Assembly (NCBI GenBank): GCA_021851875.1
Contig: JAJZQI010000002.1
Span: 124,001 to 188,000, forward strand
Source: Pseudomonadota bacterium
GTDB taxonomy: Bacteria; Pseudomonadota; Gammaproteobacteria; Burkholderiales; JAJZQI01
Direction of reading: 5' to 3'
Length of the DNA stretch: 64,000 bases
In this document: piece by piece, positions 56,055 through 64,000 of the stretch
Layout: each line of letters opens with the position of its first letter
How positions within the stretch are numbered: position 1 is the first letter of the stretch
Position numbers and translations under genes: made by a program
The notes under the pieces: generated by a model
Seen by the model: the letters and a program-made list of their open reading frames with translations, nothing else
Database searches by the model: none
Told to the model about the DNA's origin: nothing

Positions 56055-56753
56055 CTAGTAATTGATGGAGAAAACCAGCTTCGTGCGAAATTCCTTCTGG
56101 CTCTCACCAACCCAGGCATCTGCCGGAAATGCTGCAAACGCGGCAGAACGAACGGCTTTCAAGGCCGCCTGATCGAGCAGCGGATAGCCGGACGACTTGG
56201 TTATTTCCGCTGAAACAAGTTTCCCGCTGCGATCCAGCACGTAAATGAGCTCGACGACGCCGCTCATGCCTAAATCACGCGCACTGTCCGGGTAAATCTT
56301 TTTCCGCTCGATCTGGCTGCGCACATCCTGCGCGAAGCGGCCCTCGGAAGCCGCATTGCTTTGCGGCGGAGGGGCCTGGACGGTTGGAATGGTCTTGGCT
56401 TCCGGCGCCACCGGCGCAACAGGCACGCTGACCGGATCGGCCTCGGGTGCAGGAGACGGTTTTGCGGCTACGGGAGTGACCGGAGTTTGCTTAACGGCTG
56501 CCGGTTTGCTTTCATGCTGCACCGGCTGCGGTTTGGGCGGGGGCTCGACCGGTTTGGGCGGTTCCACCGGCTTGGGTGGTTCCTCGGGCGACGCGGCCAA
56601 GGTCACCCGAATCGGCGCCTGCGGCGGCAGAGGATCATGCCGAATGGCCAAGTGGGTAATGGCCAGAGCCAGCATGACGCCGACCAGCGCAGAGCCTCCC
56701 TGGGCAAACCATTCCCGCTTGTCGTACACCAGCGGAATTGCCATGGCAGTCAT
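56055..56753 (-). CDS. TonB energy transducer (TonB1)
   Basis: This 232-residue protein has a short cytoplasmic start (MTAMAIPLVYDKREW), one membrane helix (about 18-36), a Pro/Lys/Glu-rich spacer (PPKPVEPP repeats, about 50-130), and a TonB C-terminal domain (about 145-232, YPDSARDLGMSGVVELIYVLD). I place the start at 56753, which has GGAACG before it; a longer frame overlaps exbD. It follows exbD by 19 bases. Its N-terminal VYDxRE motif is shared with the second TonB at 61166. Confidence 0.92.
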   Translation of the reverse strand: MTAMAIPLVYDKREWFAQGGSALVGVMLALAITHLAIRHDPLPPQAPIRVTLAASPEEPPKPVEPPKPVEPPPKPQPVQHESKPAAVKQTPVTPVAAKPSPAPEADPVSVPVAPVAPEAKTIPTVQAPPPQSNAASEGRFAQDVRSQIERKKIYPDSARDLGMSGVVELIYVLDRSGKLVSAEITKSSGYPLLDQAALKAVRSAAFAAFPADAWVGESQKEFRTKLVFSINY

Positions 56754-56772
56754 TGACGTTCCTTCGCTCTGA

Positions 56773-57180
56773 TTATTTCCGGGCCGAGGCGATCGCAATG
56801 GAGGTGATGCCGGAGGACTTGACCGTATCCATCACATCCACTAATTGCTGCACGGATGCGTCATGGTCGCTGTTGACCACCACATCCGCGTCCTTACCGC
56901 TTTGCTTGAGCTTGACGAGCTCGGTCTTGAGCGAAACCAGCGTCTGATCCTTGCCGTCGAGCTGAATGACGCCTGTCTTGCTGACGGTAACGACCACATG
57001 GACGCGCACGTCCAGCTTTTCCGGCTGGCCAGCCGTAGGCAGCTTGGTTTTGATCCCCAGGGCAGGAATAACGTGCAGACTGATCAGCACAAAGAAAACC
57101 AGCAGAAACATCATCACATCGATCATCGGGATGATTTCGATACGTGCCTTGCGGCGGGGTTCTTCGTGCCAGAACAACAT
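56773..57180 (-). CDS. exbD: ExbD/TolR-type proton channel subunit
   Basis: This 135-residue protein has a short N-terminal cytosolic part (EEPRRKARIEIIP), one membrane helix with the key Asp in MIDVMMFLLVFFVL (about residue 19), and a periplasmic domain (about 50-135). It leads the cluster exbD-tonB-receptor-exbB, an unusual order because exbB is placed after the receptor. Its start lies 20 bases from a perfect palindrome. Confidence 0.93.
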   Translation of the reverse strand: MLFWHEEPRRKARIEIIPMIDVMMFLLVFFVLISLHVIPALGIKTKLPTAGQPEKLDVRVHVVVTVSKTGVIQLDGKDQTLVSLKTELVKLKQSGKDADVVVNSDHDASVQQLVDVMDTVKSSGITSIAIASARK

Positions 57181-57200
57181 TATCGCTTCCCTTAGCGCTC

Positions 57201-57217
57201 TTAATCGAGTCGATTAA
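57201..57217. promoter_or_regulatory. Perfect palindrome upstream of exbD
   Basis: TTAATCGAGTCGATTAA is a perfect 17-bp palindrome with 8-base arms, 20 bases before the exbD start. It could be a repressor operator or a hairpin in the leader. The upstream AT-rich stretch (57230-57290) is likely the promoter, but no clean -35/-10 pair is evident. Confidence 0.5.
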
Positions 57218-57367
57218 CAAAAATTAAGATACGCACTATATAAGAAAACCTTTACATATGAATTAACCTTTTATTTCATTTATTCTTATGATTTCGTACC
57301 GGCTACAGCCGTATTACACGGGAGGGATTCCGTACCAAACGCTACCGGAGTCGTCCTCCCTTTGACA

Positions 57368-58756
57368 TCACTTTCCGTCATACCCCAGCTCTCGACTGCT
57401 CAGCTGCCTGTTCCATAATTCATTGCCATGCGAATCGAATACCCGCAGCGTCAGCTGTCTTTGTTTGCTTTTACCGGCAAAATCCAGCCCGCAAAAATTG
57501 CGTTCCCCCACCAGGGTTCCGGCAATGAGGCCGGGGTTCTGCCGTTCCGAATTGATGTCGTGAGTGCCGGAGGTTAACGGCGAGCAGGTCAGCTCATACA
57601 GGGTGTAGTTCCCTGCACGCGGCCAGTGCAGCAACTCCGTGTGGTGCCGGTCGCCCGACAGGAACATCACCCCGGGCACGCGCTGCTGATCGAGCCATTG
57701 CAGGAAACGCTCGCGTTCGGCGCCGAAATGCCGCCACCCTTCATAGGGACTGGAACGGTCGAGCAACTGGCTGCCGCCGACGATGAACTTGAAGGTCGCC
57801 GCAGAACTCAGCAAGGCATTCTTCAGCCAGCGCATCTGCTGCTCACCGAACATCACCTTGTTGTCATCCTGCAACTTGTCGTCGTCGCGATACCAGCGGT
57901 TATCGAGCAAAAAGAAATCGGCATCGCCCTGATGCACCACGCTAAAGGTGCCCGGCATGCCAGGCAGGCCATAGGACGGATTGACCCAATAGCGCTCAAA
58001 CAGCATCAACGCTTGCTGTTTGAAGATGAAGCTGGAATTCGAATCGTTCGGGCCGTAATCGTGGTCGTCCCATATCGCCGCATGGCTGCCGGTAGAGAGC
58101 AGCGCCTGCAACTGCGGCAAAGCGCGGTCATGGCGGTAGCGCGCCGCCATCCCGGCGGGACTGTCATAGTCCGCTTCGCGGAAATACAGGTTGTCGCCCA
58201 TCCAGACCGTCAAATCGGGCTTGGCGGCCTCCATCGCCGAGAAGATTTCCATTCCGCCGCCGTAGCTCGAACCGGGCCGGTCGTAGGCGGGTTCGTTGAT
58301 ATAGGCGCAGGAGCCGATCAGCACGCGAAAATCGGGCGGATCCGTGCGCCACTGCCACAATGACTGCGTCGCCAGCTCATGCGTTTTGCCGGCCGGTTTA
58401 CCGTTCAACACGACCTGATAAGCGTACCGCCGCCCCGGTTGCAGGCCATCCAGCAGCAAATGCGCGGTAAAATCCTCGCTCCTGAGCAGCCTGACCGCAT
58501 CGCTGGAGAGCTTTTTCTCGCCGCTCGACTTGCCGGACGCGGACATTTCCCAATAGACGATCCTGGCCGTCGCCGGGGCATCCGCTTGCAGCCATACCGT
58601 GGCCGAACGCATCGCCGTGGGCCCCACCATGGGGCCGGCCTGCAAAGCGGCCGCATGAGCGGCAGCCGACAGACTTGCGCCGAACAGCAAGGCGCACGCC
58701 GTAACCGCACCCCGCAAAAAATGTCCCGCCGTACCTGCACCACCTTGTTTCAACAT
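57368..58756 (-). CDS. phoD: PhoD-family alkaline phosphatase/phosphodiesterase
   Basis: This 462-residue exported enzyme has an N-terminal signal (GAVTACALLFGASLSAAAHA), a fibronectin-like N domain (about 40-140) and a metallophosphatase domain (about 150-440) with IGSCAY, WMGDNLYFREAD, IWDDHDYGPND and FLSGDRHHTELLHW, which carry the iron/calcium ligands. I chose the ATG at 58756 with GAGAGGAACC before it. It follows the second receptor gene by 55 bases, in which a GCGCCC hairpin lies. PhoD releases phosphate from diesters and monoesters. Confidence 0.92.
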   Translation of the reverse strand: MLKQGGAGTAGHFLRGAVTACALLFGASLSAAAHAAALQAGPMVGPTAMRSATVWLQADAPATARIVYWEMSASGKSSGEKKLSSDAVRLLRSEDFTAHLLLDGLQPGRRYAYQVVLNGKPAGKTHELATQSLWQWRTDPPDFRVLIGSCAYINEPAYDRPGSSYGGGMEIFSAMEAAKPDLTVWMGDNLYFREADYDSPAGMAARYRHDRALPQLQALLSTGSHAAIWDDHDYGPNDSNSSFIFKQQALMLFERYWVNPSYGLPGMPGTFSVVHQGDADFFLLDNRWYRDDDKLQDDNKVMFGEQQMRWLKNALLSSAATFKFIVGGSQLLDRSSPYEGWRHFGAERERFLQWLDQQRVPGVMFLSGDRHHTELLHWPRAGNYTLYELTCSPLTSGTHDINSERQNPGLIAGTLVGERNFCGLDFAGKSKQRQLTLRVFDSHGNELWNRQLSSRELGYDGK

Positions 58757-58811
58757 GGTTCCTCTCACAGCAGAACGCGCCCCCGCCTGAACGAGGGCGC
58801 TTGAACGCCGA

Positions 58812-61145
58812 TCAGAAATCGGCCAGGAATTGAATGCTGGCAAAACGCGGGGCCAGCGGCGTGTATTGCGGATTGGAACCCGCCAGGGTCACGCCGTTGA
58901 TGGTGTAGCTGAGCGCGTTGGGCTGCGAGCTGTTGATGATCGCCAATGTGTTCCGGTCAAACAGGTTGGATACATTCAGCTTCAGCATGGCGCTCTTGAA
59001 ATAGGTCATGCGTCCAAAGCGGTAGCCCAGATTGGCATCCACAGTGGTCATGGCCGGGATGGACTGGTCGTTCATCAGCGTCGAGTAACGCTTGCCGGTG
59101 TATTTCACCTGACCGCCCATGAACCAGCCGCCGGTTTCGTATTGCATGCCCAGGCCCATCATCCAATTGGGAGAGTCAATATACGTTTTCCCCGCAGTCG
59201 GCAGGGTAATCGACTGATGGGAGCTGTTGGTGGTGGTGAAATCGGTTTTTTGCTTGCTATCCAGGTAGGACAGCGACGCGTAGGAAGACAATCCCTGGCC
59301 GAGCTTATGCCCCACTTCCAGTTCGAAACCTTGCGAAGCGACGTTGCCGGCGTTGTAGGTGCGATAAGAACCATCCGCATCGCGCACGGTGGCAAAACGG
59401 TTCTTGAAGTCGATCATGAACAGCGAACCGGAGAAGTAGGTTTTATCCACCTGATAGCGATAGCCGATGTCCGTATTCACCGACGTTTCCGGCACGGTGT
59501 CCTGGGTTCGCGCCGTGTCGTACAAGATAAAGTTGGACGGGGCGCGGAAGTTTTTCGCCACATTGGCGAACAGATGGCTGGTCGGCGACAGCTCATACCG
59601 CACTCCCACGCTCGGCAGCGTTTCGCTGTAGGTGGCGCTGACATTCTTCACGCTGGTCGTGTTGCCCAAACTGAGATTATTCGTGCCGTCCCGGTGAATG
59701 GTCGGGTTGCGCACACCCAGCACGACATTCAGGCGATCCTGCAGCAGGCTGATGGTGTCCTGCGCGAACAACTGGTGCGCCGTGCTGACGGTGTTCCAGT
59801 TACGTCCCTGCAAGGTCGAGCCATTGGCCAACAGCGCCAGGTCATTTTCCGCCCATACATCCTTGGACGTTCCGTTCTGATTCACATAAACATAGGGCTG
59901 GGTCTGGCGATGGTCGGCGCGCTCGTACCAGTAACCGAACATCAGCTGATGATTGTCCAAAGCCCAGTTGAATTTGGTGGTCACGCCGGGGCGGTCCGTT
60001 TTCGTCACGGAAGAACGGTAGAACAGCACGGTGTCGGACGTATCGCCGTCGTGATTCAGATCCAGATTGCTGCCGCCGTTGAGCGTGCGCAGGGTGGAAT
60101 TGCTTTCCGCCAGGGTCGTGCCGAAACCGCCGCCGCCGTAGCCATGCCACAGATACGGTTCGATATCCAGGCGCATGGTGTCGTTCAGCTGGAAGTTGCC
60201 TTTCACCGTGGCGACGTAGTTCTCGAACGGATTCACCTGCAACGCGTAGTAGTCGGTGCGGCTGACACCGGCGACAGACGTGCTCTCGTTCTGCGCCCCC
60301 GGGCCCGGAGTCAGCAATCCCGGGAAGGTGGTCGAATAATCATAATAGCGGCCGTACTGCTGATACTGCGCCAGCGTCATGTTCTTGAAGAAATTGCTGA
60401 CTGCGTGGTTGAACACCACGCCGGCGGAAATTTGCGAGGCGTTGCCGATCTTGCTGACGATTTTCGCATCGACGTGATCGCGGTCGGTATCACCCTGACC
60501 GCGCCACTTGTCGGCCAGCGATTTGGAATAGGAAACATAGGCGGCTGTCGCATTGTCGTTGAACTTGCCGCTATCCAGGCGCACGAAGGTGCGGCTCAGG
60601 CTTTTATCGCCAAAGGTTTGCGACAGGCGAGCGCTGAAATGGTCGCGCGGATTGGATGAAACAATGCCGATATTGCCGCCGGTTGCCCCCACGTGCGGCG
60701 CATCGGTATCGGTCGAGCCTTGCGTGACAAAGATTTCTTCCAGATTTTCCGAATCGACATACTCTTGCGGATAGACGGCGAAGTTGCCGGAGTCGTTCAC
60801 GGGCGCGCCGTCGATGGTAAAGCCCAATTCATCGCTGGTGAACCCGCGCATGGTCATGGAACCGCCGAACAAGCCGGTCGCGTCGCTGGAAAACGCATTG
60901 ACGCCGGGCAACAGCATGAGGTTCTGATACGGATTGCTGGTCGAACGTTGCAATTGAATGTTGTCCTTGCTGACCGTGCTGCGCGCCTTGGGGGTTTCTT
61001 CCTGGATCATGAGGCCGAGCCCCGGATCGGACAAACTGCTGCCTTCCACTGCGATACGACCGATATCCGAGGTGTCGTCGGCCTGCGCTATATTGCCGAA
61101 CAGGGCGGCAATGGCCACAACCAGATACTTGCGATTTACTTTCAC
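58812..61145 (-). CDS. TonB-dependent outer membrane receptor (receptor 2)
   Basis: This 777-residue receptor has a signal peptide (MKVNRKYLVVAIAALFGNIAQA), a TonB box-like DIGRIAVEG, a plug domain (about 45-170, with MTMRGFTSDELGFTIDGAPVND) and a beta barrel ending in IQFLADF with terminal Phe. It resembles receptor 1 in the plug (GFT/SSDELGFTIDG and GFSSSQLGYTLDD) and belongs to the same broad type. It sits between tonB2 and phoD. Confidence 0.92.
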   Translation of the reverse strand: MKVNRKYLVVAIAALFGNIAQADDTSDIGRIAVEGSSLSDPGLGLMIQEETPKARSTVSKDNIQLQRSTSNPYQNLMLLPGVNAFSSDATGLFGGSMTMRGFTSDELGFTIDGAPVNDSGNFAVYPQEYVDSENLEEIFVTQGSTDTDAPHVGATGGNIGIVSSNPRDHFSARLSQTFGDKSLSRTFVRLDSGKFNDNATAAYVSYSKSLADKWRGQGDTDRDHVDAKIVSKIGNASQISAGVVFNHAVSNFFKNMTLAQYQQYGRYYDYSTTFPGLLTPGPGAQNESTSVAGVSRTDYYALQVNPFENYVATVKGNFQLNDTMRLDIEPYLWHGYGGGGFGTTLAESNSTLRTLNGGSNLDLNHDGDTSDTVLFYRSSVTKTDRPGVTTKFNWALDNHQLMFGYWYERADHRQTQPYVYVNQNGTSKDVWAENDLALLANGSTLQGRNWNTVSTAHQLFAQDTISLLQDRLNVVLGVRNPTIHRDGTNNLSLGNTTSVKNVSATYSETLPSVGVRYELSPTSHLFANVAKNFRAPSNFILYDTARTQDTVPETSVNTDIGYRYQVDKTYFSGSLFMIDFKNRFATVRDADGSYRTYNAGNVASQGFELEVGHKLGQGLSSYASLSYLDSKQKTDFTTTNSSHQSITLPTAGKTYIDSPNWMMGLGMQYETGGWFMGGQVKYTGKRYSTLMNDQSIPAMTTVDANLGYRFGRMTYFKSAMLKLNVSNLFDRNTLAIINSSQPNALSYTINGVTLAGSNPQYTPLAPRFASIQFLADF

Positions 61146-61165
61146 TTCCCTTCTCCGTCTGAAAT

Positions 61166-61948
61166 TTAGTTAGCGGGGTAAAAATCAAGCTCTACGGTAA
61201 AACGGTGTTGCGCTTTGCCATCCCAGGCCTCCGGCGGAAACGGCGGATACTCGCCACGCCTGACTGTTGACCGGGCCGCTGCGTCAAGCAGCATGGAACC
61301 GGATGACGTGGCGATACCCATGTCGAGCAGTTCGCCGCTCCGGGCCAGCACGAACCACACCTCGACCACTCCGGCAGGCCTTTGCAAGCTGGCCTCCCGC
61401 CCGGTTGGATACCTCTTGATGCTTTTCAGATAGTCGCGCACGCGGCCGATGTAGGCGGCTTCGGCCGTAGCCGTCTGGGCGGCGTTGGCAGACTGCTTTT
61501 CCGGCGCCTTGGCCGGCAGCGGTATGGCCGCAGGCGGTGTAGCGGCGGCAGGCAAGGACGGCGGCGCAGCCTCGGCCGTCACGGCGGGAGCATCCGCGCT
61601 GACCGGCGCCTTCTGCGGCAAAGAAGCGGGCGCCGGCTTGGACGCCTCGGGCATGGGTTGCCTCTCGGCCTGCGAAGGTTCGACCGGCTTGGTTTTCAAC
61701 GGAACAGGAACGGACTCGGGGATACTGGCCGCCGGCACGGGCTGCGCCATCCTGGCTGCTTCATGGGACGGCCTGGTCAAAGCGGGCGCAAGCGTGACCT
61801 CGATGGGTTCATCCACCGGCTTTTCCCGCCGATGCTGAATCACCATGTGACTCAGACTCACCAACAGCACCGCCCCCACTGTCAGCGAAATGATTTGCGC
61901 CACCAATTCACGATGGTCGTATACCGACGGCAATGCTGCCGAAGTCAT
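61166..61948 (-). CDS. TonB energy transducer (TonB2)
   Basis: This 260-residue protein has the N-terminal SVYDHRE motif, one membrane helix (about 18-38), a Pro/Ala-rich spacer (about 55-165) and a TonB C-terminal domain (about 170-258, YPTGREASLQRPAGVVEVWFVL). A GGGGG ribosome binding site lies 4 bases before the ATG. It is followed by receptor 2 after 20 bases. It is paralogous to TonB1 and has no ExbB/ExbD of its own in this window. Confidence 0.91.
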   Translation of the reverse strand: MTSAALPSVYDHRELVAQIISLTVGAVLLVSLSHMVIQHRREKPVDEPIEVTLAPALTRPSHEAARMAQPVPAASIPESVPVPLKTKPVEPSQAERQPMPEASKPAPASLPQKAPVSADAPAVTAEAAPPSLPAAATPPAAIPLPAKAPEKQSANAAQTATAEAAYIGRVRDYLKSIKRYPTGREASLQRPAGVVEVWFVLARSGELLDMGIATSSGSMLLDAAARSTVRRGEYPPFPPEAWDGKAQHRFTVELDFYPAN

Positions 61949-62076
61949 TGCACCCCCCTGGGCTGCCAGCCCCGTTGATCACCCGGCTGACTCAGGCTGG
62001 CAATGCCAACCCCACCGGACTTGATTCGTTTTAATCCAGCGGAGTGTATAAGCGAATACTTACATTAAAATTAAAT
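61949..62076. other. Leader region of the tonB2 operon
   Basis: This 128-base region leads into tonB2 and grows AT-rich toward 62040-62076. TTATAC near 62045 on the minus strand may be a -10 element. No gene or clear structured RNA is visible. Confidence 0.35.
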
Positions 62077-62092
62077 AATTATTCCGATAATT
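62077..62092. promoter_or_regulatory. Dyad AATTAT-N4-ATAATT upstream of tonB2
   Basis: A perfect 6-bp inverted repeat with a 4-base centre lies in the AT-rich promoter region, about 130 bases before tonB2. It may be a regulator binding site, but chance is possible in AT-rich DNA. Confidence 0.3.
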
Positions 62093-62120
62093 CAGAAGAT
62101 TACTTAGAGATTAAGGGGCG

Positions 62121-62160
62121 GTGAAAGTCGCAAGACAGGGATAATGACAAGACAAAGACA
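62121..62160 (-). promoter_or_regulatory. PHO-box-like direct repeats upstream of tonB2
   Basis: On the minus strand TGTC (62157-62160), TGTCAT (62144-62149), TGTC (62134-62137) and TTTCAC (62121-62126) recur with spacings of 11, 12 and 11 bases. PhoB sites consist of CTGTCAT-like direct repeats spaced 11 bases. The site lies between the nitrate reductase gene and tonB2 and reads toward tonB2, about 170 to 210 bases from its start. Confidence 0.5.
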
Positions 62161-62208
62161 GAGGAGGAGGCGGCAACCCGAGTGCCGCGCCCCTTCTAGC
62201 GCCGGCTT

Positions 62209-64000
62209 TTAACCGGCGGCTTTTCCGGCCGCCAGCAGACGCTTGATTTCCGGCACACAGGAACCGCACGAGGTGCCGCATTTGAGTGTGCCCTGCAGGG
62301 CGGCAAGATCGGCCCCGGCGGCGATTTCGCGCACGATGTCGTTTTCCGCCACATCAAAGCAGTTGCAGATAATTCGACCGCGCCCGGCCTGACCGGCCGG
62401 CGGCGTCGCCACCGGCGCCAACGCCCACTTGCGCACGGCCTCGGCCGACGCGCCGGAGGCCATCAGCTCCTTCAGCCAGCCCTGCGCCGCGGTTTCGCCA
62501 CTCAAGCGAACGGCATCAATGTGGCCGTCAACCACCCGCACCCGTTTCGAAATGGTGCGGCTCGGGTCGTTGTAAATCATGGTCGTATCGAGCTCATCCA
62601 GTCCGAACATGGCGTCCAGTCCGGCAAACCATTTTTCCGCCATGGCCGATTCGGCCGCGCCGTAGAACACCACCACCGGATTGTCGCGTCCGGCCAGACC
62701 GCAACGGGCGTAACCGAACTCCTTCAGCCACGGCTGCAGCCGGGCCAACAGGGCGGCATCGCCGCGTTTCAGCATGACCACCTGCCAGTCGAAGCGCATC
62801 TTTTCCACCCGCACGGCGGCATGTTTCAACTCGGGCTGCCTGGATACCGGATCGAAGGAGCCATTGATCAGCGCGTTGCTGCCCATGCCGCTCATGAACT
62901 GGCCGTTCCAGTGCATCGGGATATAAAGCTGGCCGCTGCGCAAATCGTTTGACGGCTGCACCGGCAGGATCAGGCTGCCCTCGCGGCTGCCGACTTTGAC
63001 CAGATCGCCGGCGCGCAAGCCGCGCACCGCCATGTCGTCCGGATGCATGGACAGCAGCGGCTCTTCCGCATGGTTAAACAGCCTGGCCACTGTACCGGTA
63101 CGGCTCATGCCGTGCCACTGGTCGCGCAAGCGGCCGGTCGTCAGATGAAAGGGGAAGCGCGCATCCACACGATCGGCCACCGGCAGATAGCCCGCCGCAT
63201 GGAAACGCGCCCTGCCATCCGCGGTAGGAAACACGCCGTCTTCATACAGACGCACCGTGCCGGCAGTCGCACCGGCCGGGTACGGCCACTGCTGCGGCCC
63301 CTGTTCATCCAGCACGGCATAATTCAGGCCGGAAATATCCAGATCGCGCCCGCGCGTGCTGGCGCAATGCTCCAGATACACCGTTTCGGCCCTGTCGTAG
63401 CCGAACATGCGCTGTCCCAGTTCAGCCTTGCCCAGCCGGCTGGCCAGACGGCGGGCAAACTCGGCGGCGATGTCCCAGTCCGGCCGCGCTTCTCCGGGCG
63501 GCTGTACGGCCGCATTCAAATGCGTGATGCAGCGCTCGGAATTGGTGACCGTGCCTTCCTTTTCCCCCCACGATGCGGCCGGCAGCAGCACGTCGGCGTA
63601 AGCGGCCGTATCGGTATTGGCGTACGCTTCCTGCACCACCACCAGTTCGGCCTGCTCCAGCGCCTGGCGCACCAGTCCGCTTTGCGGCAGGGAAAAGGCC
63701 GGATTGGTACAGGCAATCCAGACGGCCTTGACCTCGCCCTGGCGAATGGCCTCGAACAATTCCACCGCCGTCTTGCCGGGCTGCTCCGGCACGCTGTCGA
63801 TGCCCCACAGCTGAGCGACTTCCGCGCGATGTTGCGGATTGGCCATATCCCGGTGGGCGGACAGCAGATTGGCCAGCCCCCCCACTTCGCGCCCCCCCAT
63901 GGCATTGCTCTGGCCGGTGAGCGAGAACGGCCCCGCACCGGGCTTGCCGATCTGGCCGGTTGCCAGGTGCAGGTTGATCAGTGCGGCATTCTTGTCCACC
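62209..64000 (-). CDS. nasA: Assimilatory nitrate reductase catalytic subunit, partial
   Basis: The last 596 or more residues of a molybdopterin oxidoreductase are present; the gene runs off the window at 64000, so the true start is outside. Seen are GQSNAMGGREVGGL, AYADVLLPAASWGEKEGTVTNSERC (conserved in nitrate reductases and formate dehydrogenases), the molydopterin dinucleotide-binding domain (FPFHLTTGRLRDQWHGMSRTG) and a C-terminal [2Fe-2S] BFD-like domain (ICNCFDV and CGTSCGSC). The BFD tail is typical of NasA. The missing part should hold the [4Fe-4S] motif. It ends 50 bases before the PHO-box-like region. Confidence 0.9.
   Translation of the reverse strand, partial: VDKNAALINLHLATGQIGKPGAGPFSLTGQSNAMGGREVGGLANLLSAHRDMANPQHRAEVAQLWGIDSVPEQPGKTAVELFEAIRQGEVKAVWIACTNPAFSLPQSGLVRQALEQAELVVVQEAYANTDTAAYADVLLPAASWGEKEGTVTNSERCITHLNAAVQPPGEARPDWDIAAEFARRLASRLGKAELGQRMFGYDRAETVYLEHCASTRGRDLDISGLNYAVLDEQGPQQWPYPAGATAGTVRLYEDGVFPTADGRARFHAAGYLPVADRVDARFPFHLTTGRLRDQWHGMSRTGTVARLFNHAEEPLLSMHPDDMAVRGLRAGDLVKVGSREGSLILPVQPSNDLRSGQLYIPMHWNGQFMSGMGSNALINGSFDPVSRQPELKHAAVRVEKMRFDWQVVMLKRGDAALLARLQPWLKEFGYARCGLAGRDNPVVVFYGAAESAMAEKWFAGLDAMFGLDELDTTMIYNDPSRTISKRVRVVDGHIDAVRLSGETAAQGWLKELMASGASAEAVRKWALAPVATPPAGQAGRGRIICNCFDVAENDIVREIAAGADLAALQGTLKCGTSCGSCVPEIKRLLAAGKAAG

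Overview
The window looks like chromosomal DNA of a Gram-negative betaproteobacterium; Neisseriales or a neighbouring order is my guess from gene order, not something the sequence proves. GC is high, genes are packed on both strands, and heat-shock promoters, BamD and MscL fit this group. I saw no rRNA, insertion sequence, prophage or CRISPR array.

Layout. 58-2096: CpxR/CpxA-like two-component pair. 2110-2319: small orphan gene. 2520-6216 (minus): envelope redox-stress locus with an ECF sigma factor, its NrsF/DUF1109 anti-sigma factor, an exported MsrA, a cytochrome b, a molybdopterin lipoprotein and an MXKDX repeat protein. The msrA operon has a textbook-like ECF promoter. 6531-6623: tRNA-Ser(GCU), then lysC, an XRE regulator, a radical SAM protein, queD, and nfeD plus an SPFH protein. 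11437-15610: grpE-dnaK-dnaJ with two sigma-32 promoters, and an S23/four-helix-bundle gene flanked by an inverted repeat inserted between dnaK and dnaJ. 15900-20052: two cyclic-di-GMP proteins. 20101-20202 (minus): a candidate small RNA with anti-Shine-Dalgarno motifs. 20438-23826: copA, copZ, mscL and an unknown gene.

23842-31341 (minus) is the glyA-nrdR-ribD-ribE-ribBA-ribH-nusB-thiL-pgpA-pncC cluster. It is followed by a Sel1-repeat protein, rimO, a ZIP transporter, a PLP aminotransferase, pgeF, divergent rluD/bamD, and sucC-sucD-nadE-glnB (minus). 43413-47684 holds a GNAT acetyltransferase, an exported unknown protein, a TMTC-like membrane protein with a TPR end, and an AurF-like diiron protein; a SulP transporter follows.

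49469-62160 (minus) is the most system-like part: two TonB proteins, two TonB-dependent receptors, ExbB, ExbD, and three exported phosphatases or phosphoesterases (PhoX, PF04185 and PhoD families). PHO-box-like repeats lie upstream. I read it as a dedicated uptake system for phosphorylated compounds. The window ends inside an assimilatory nitrate reductase gene (62209-64000, minus).
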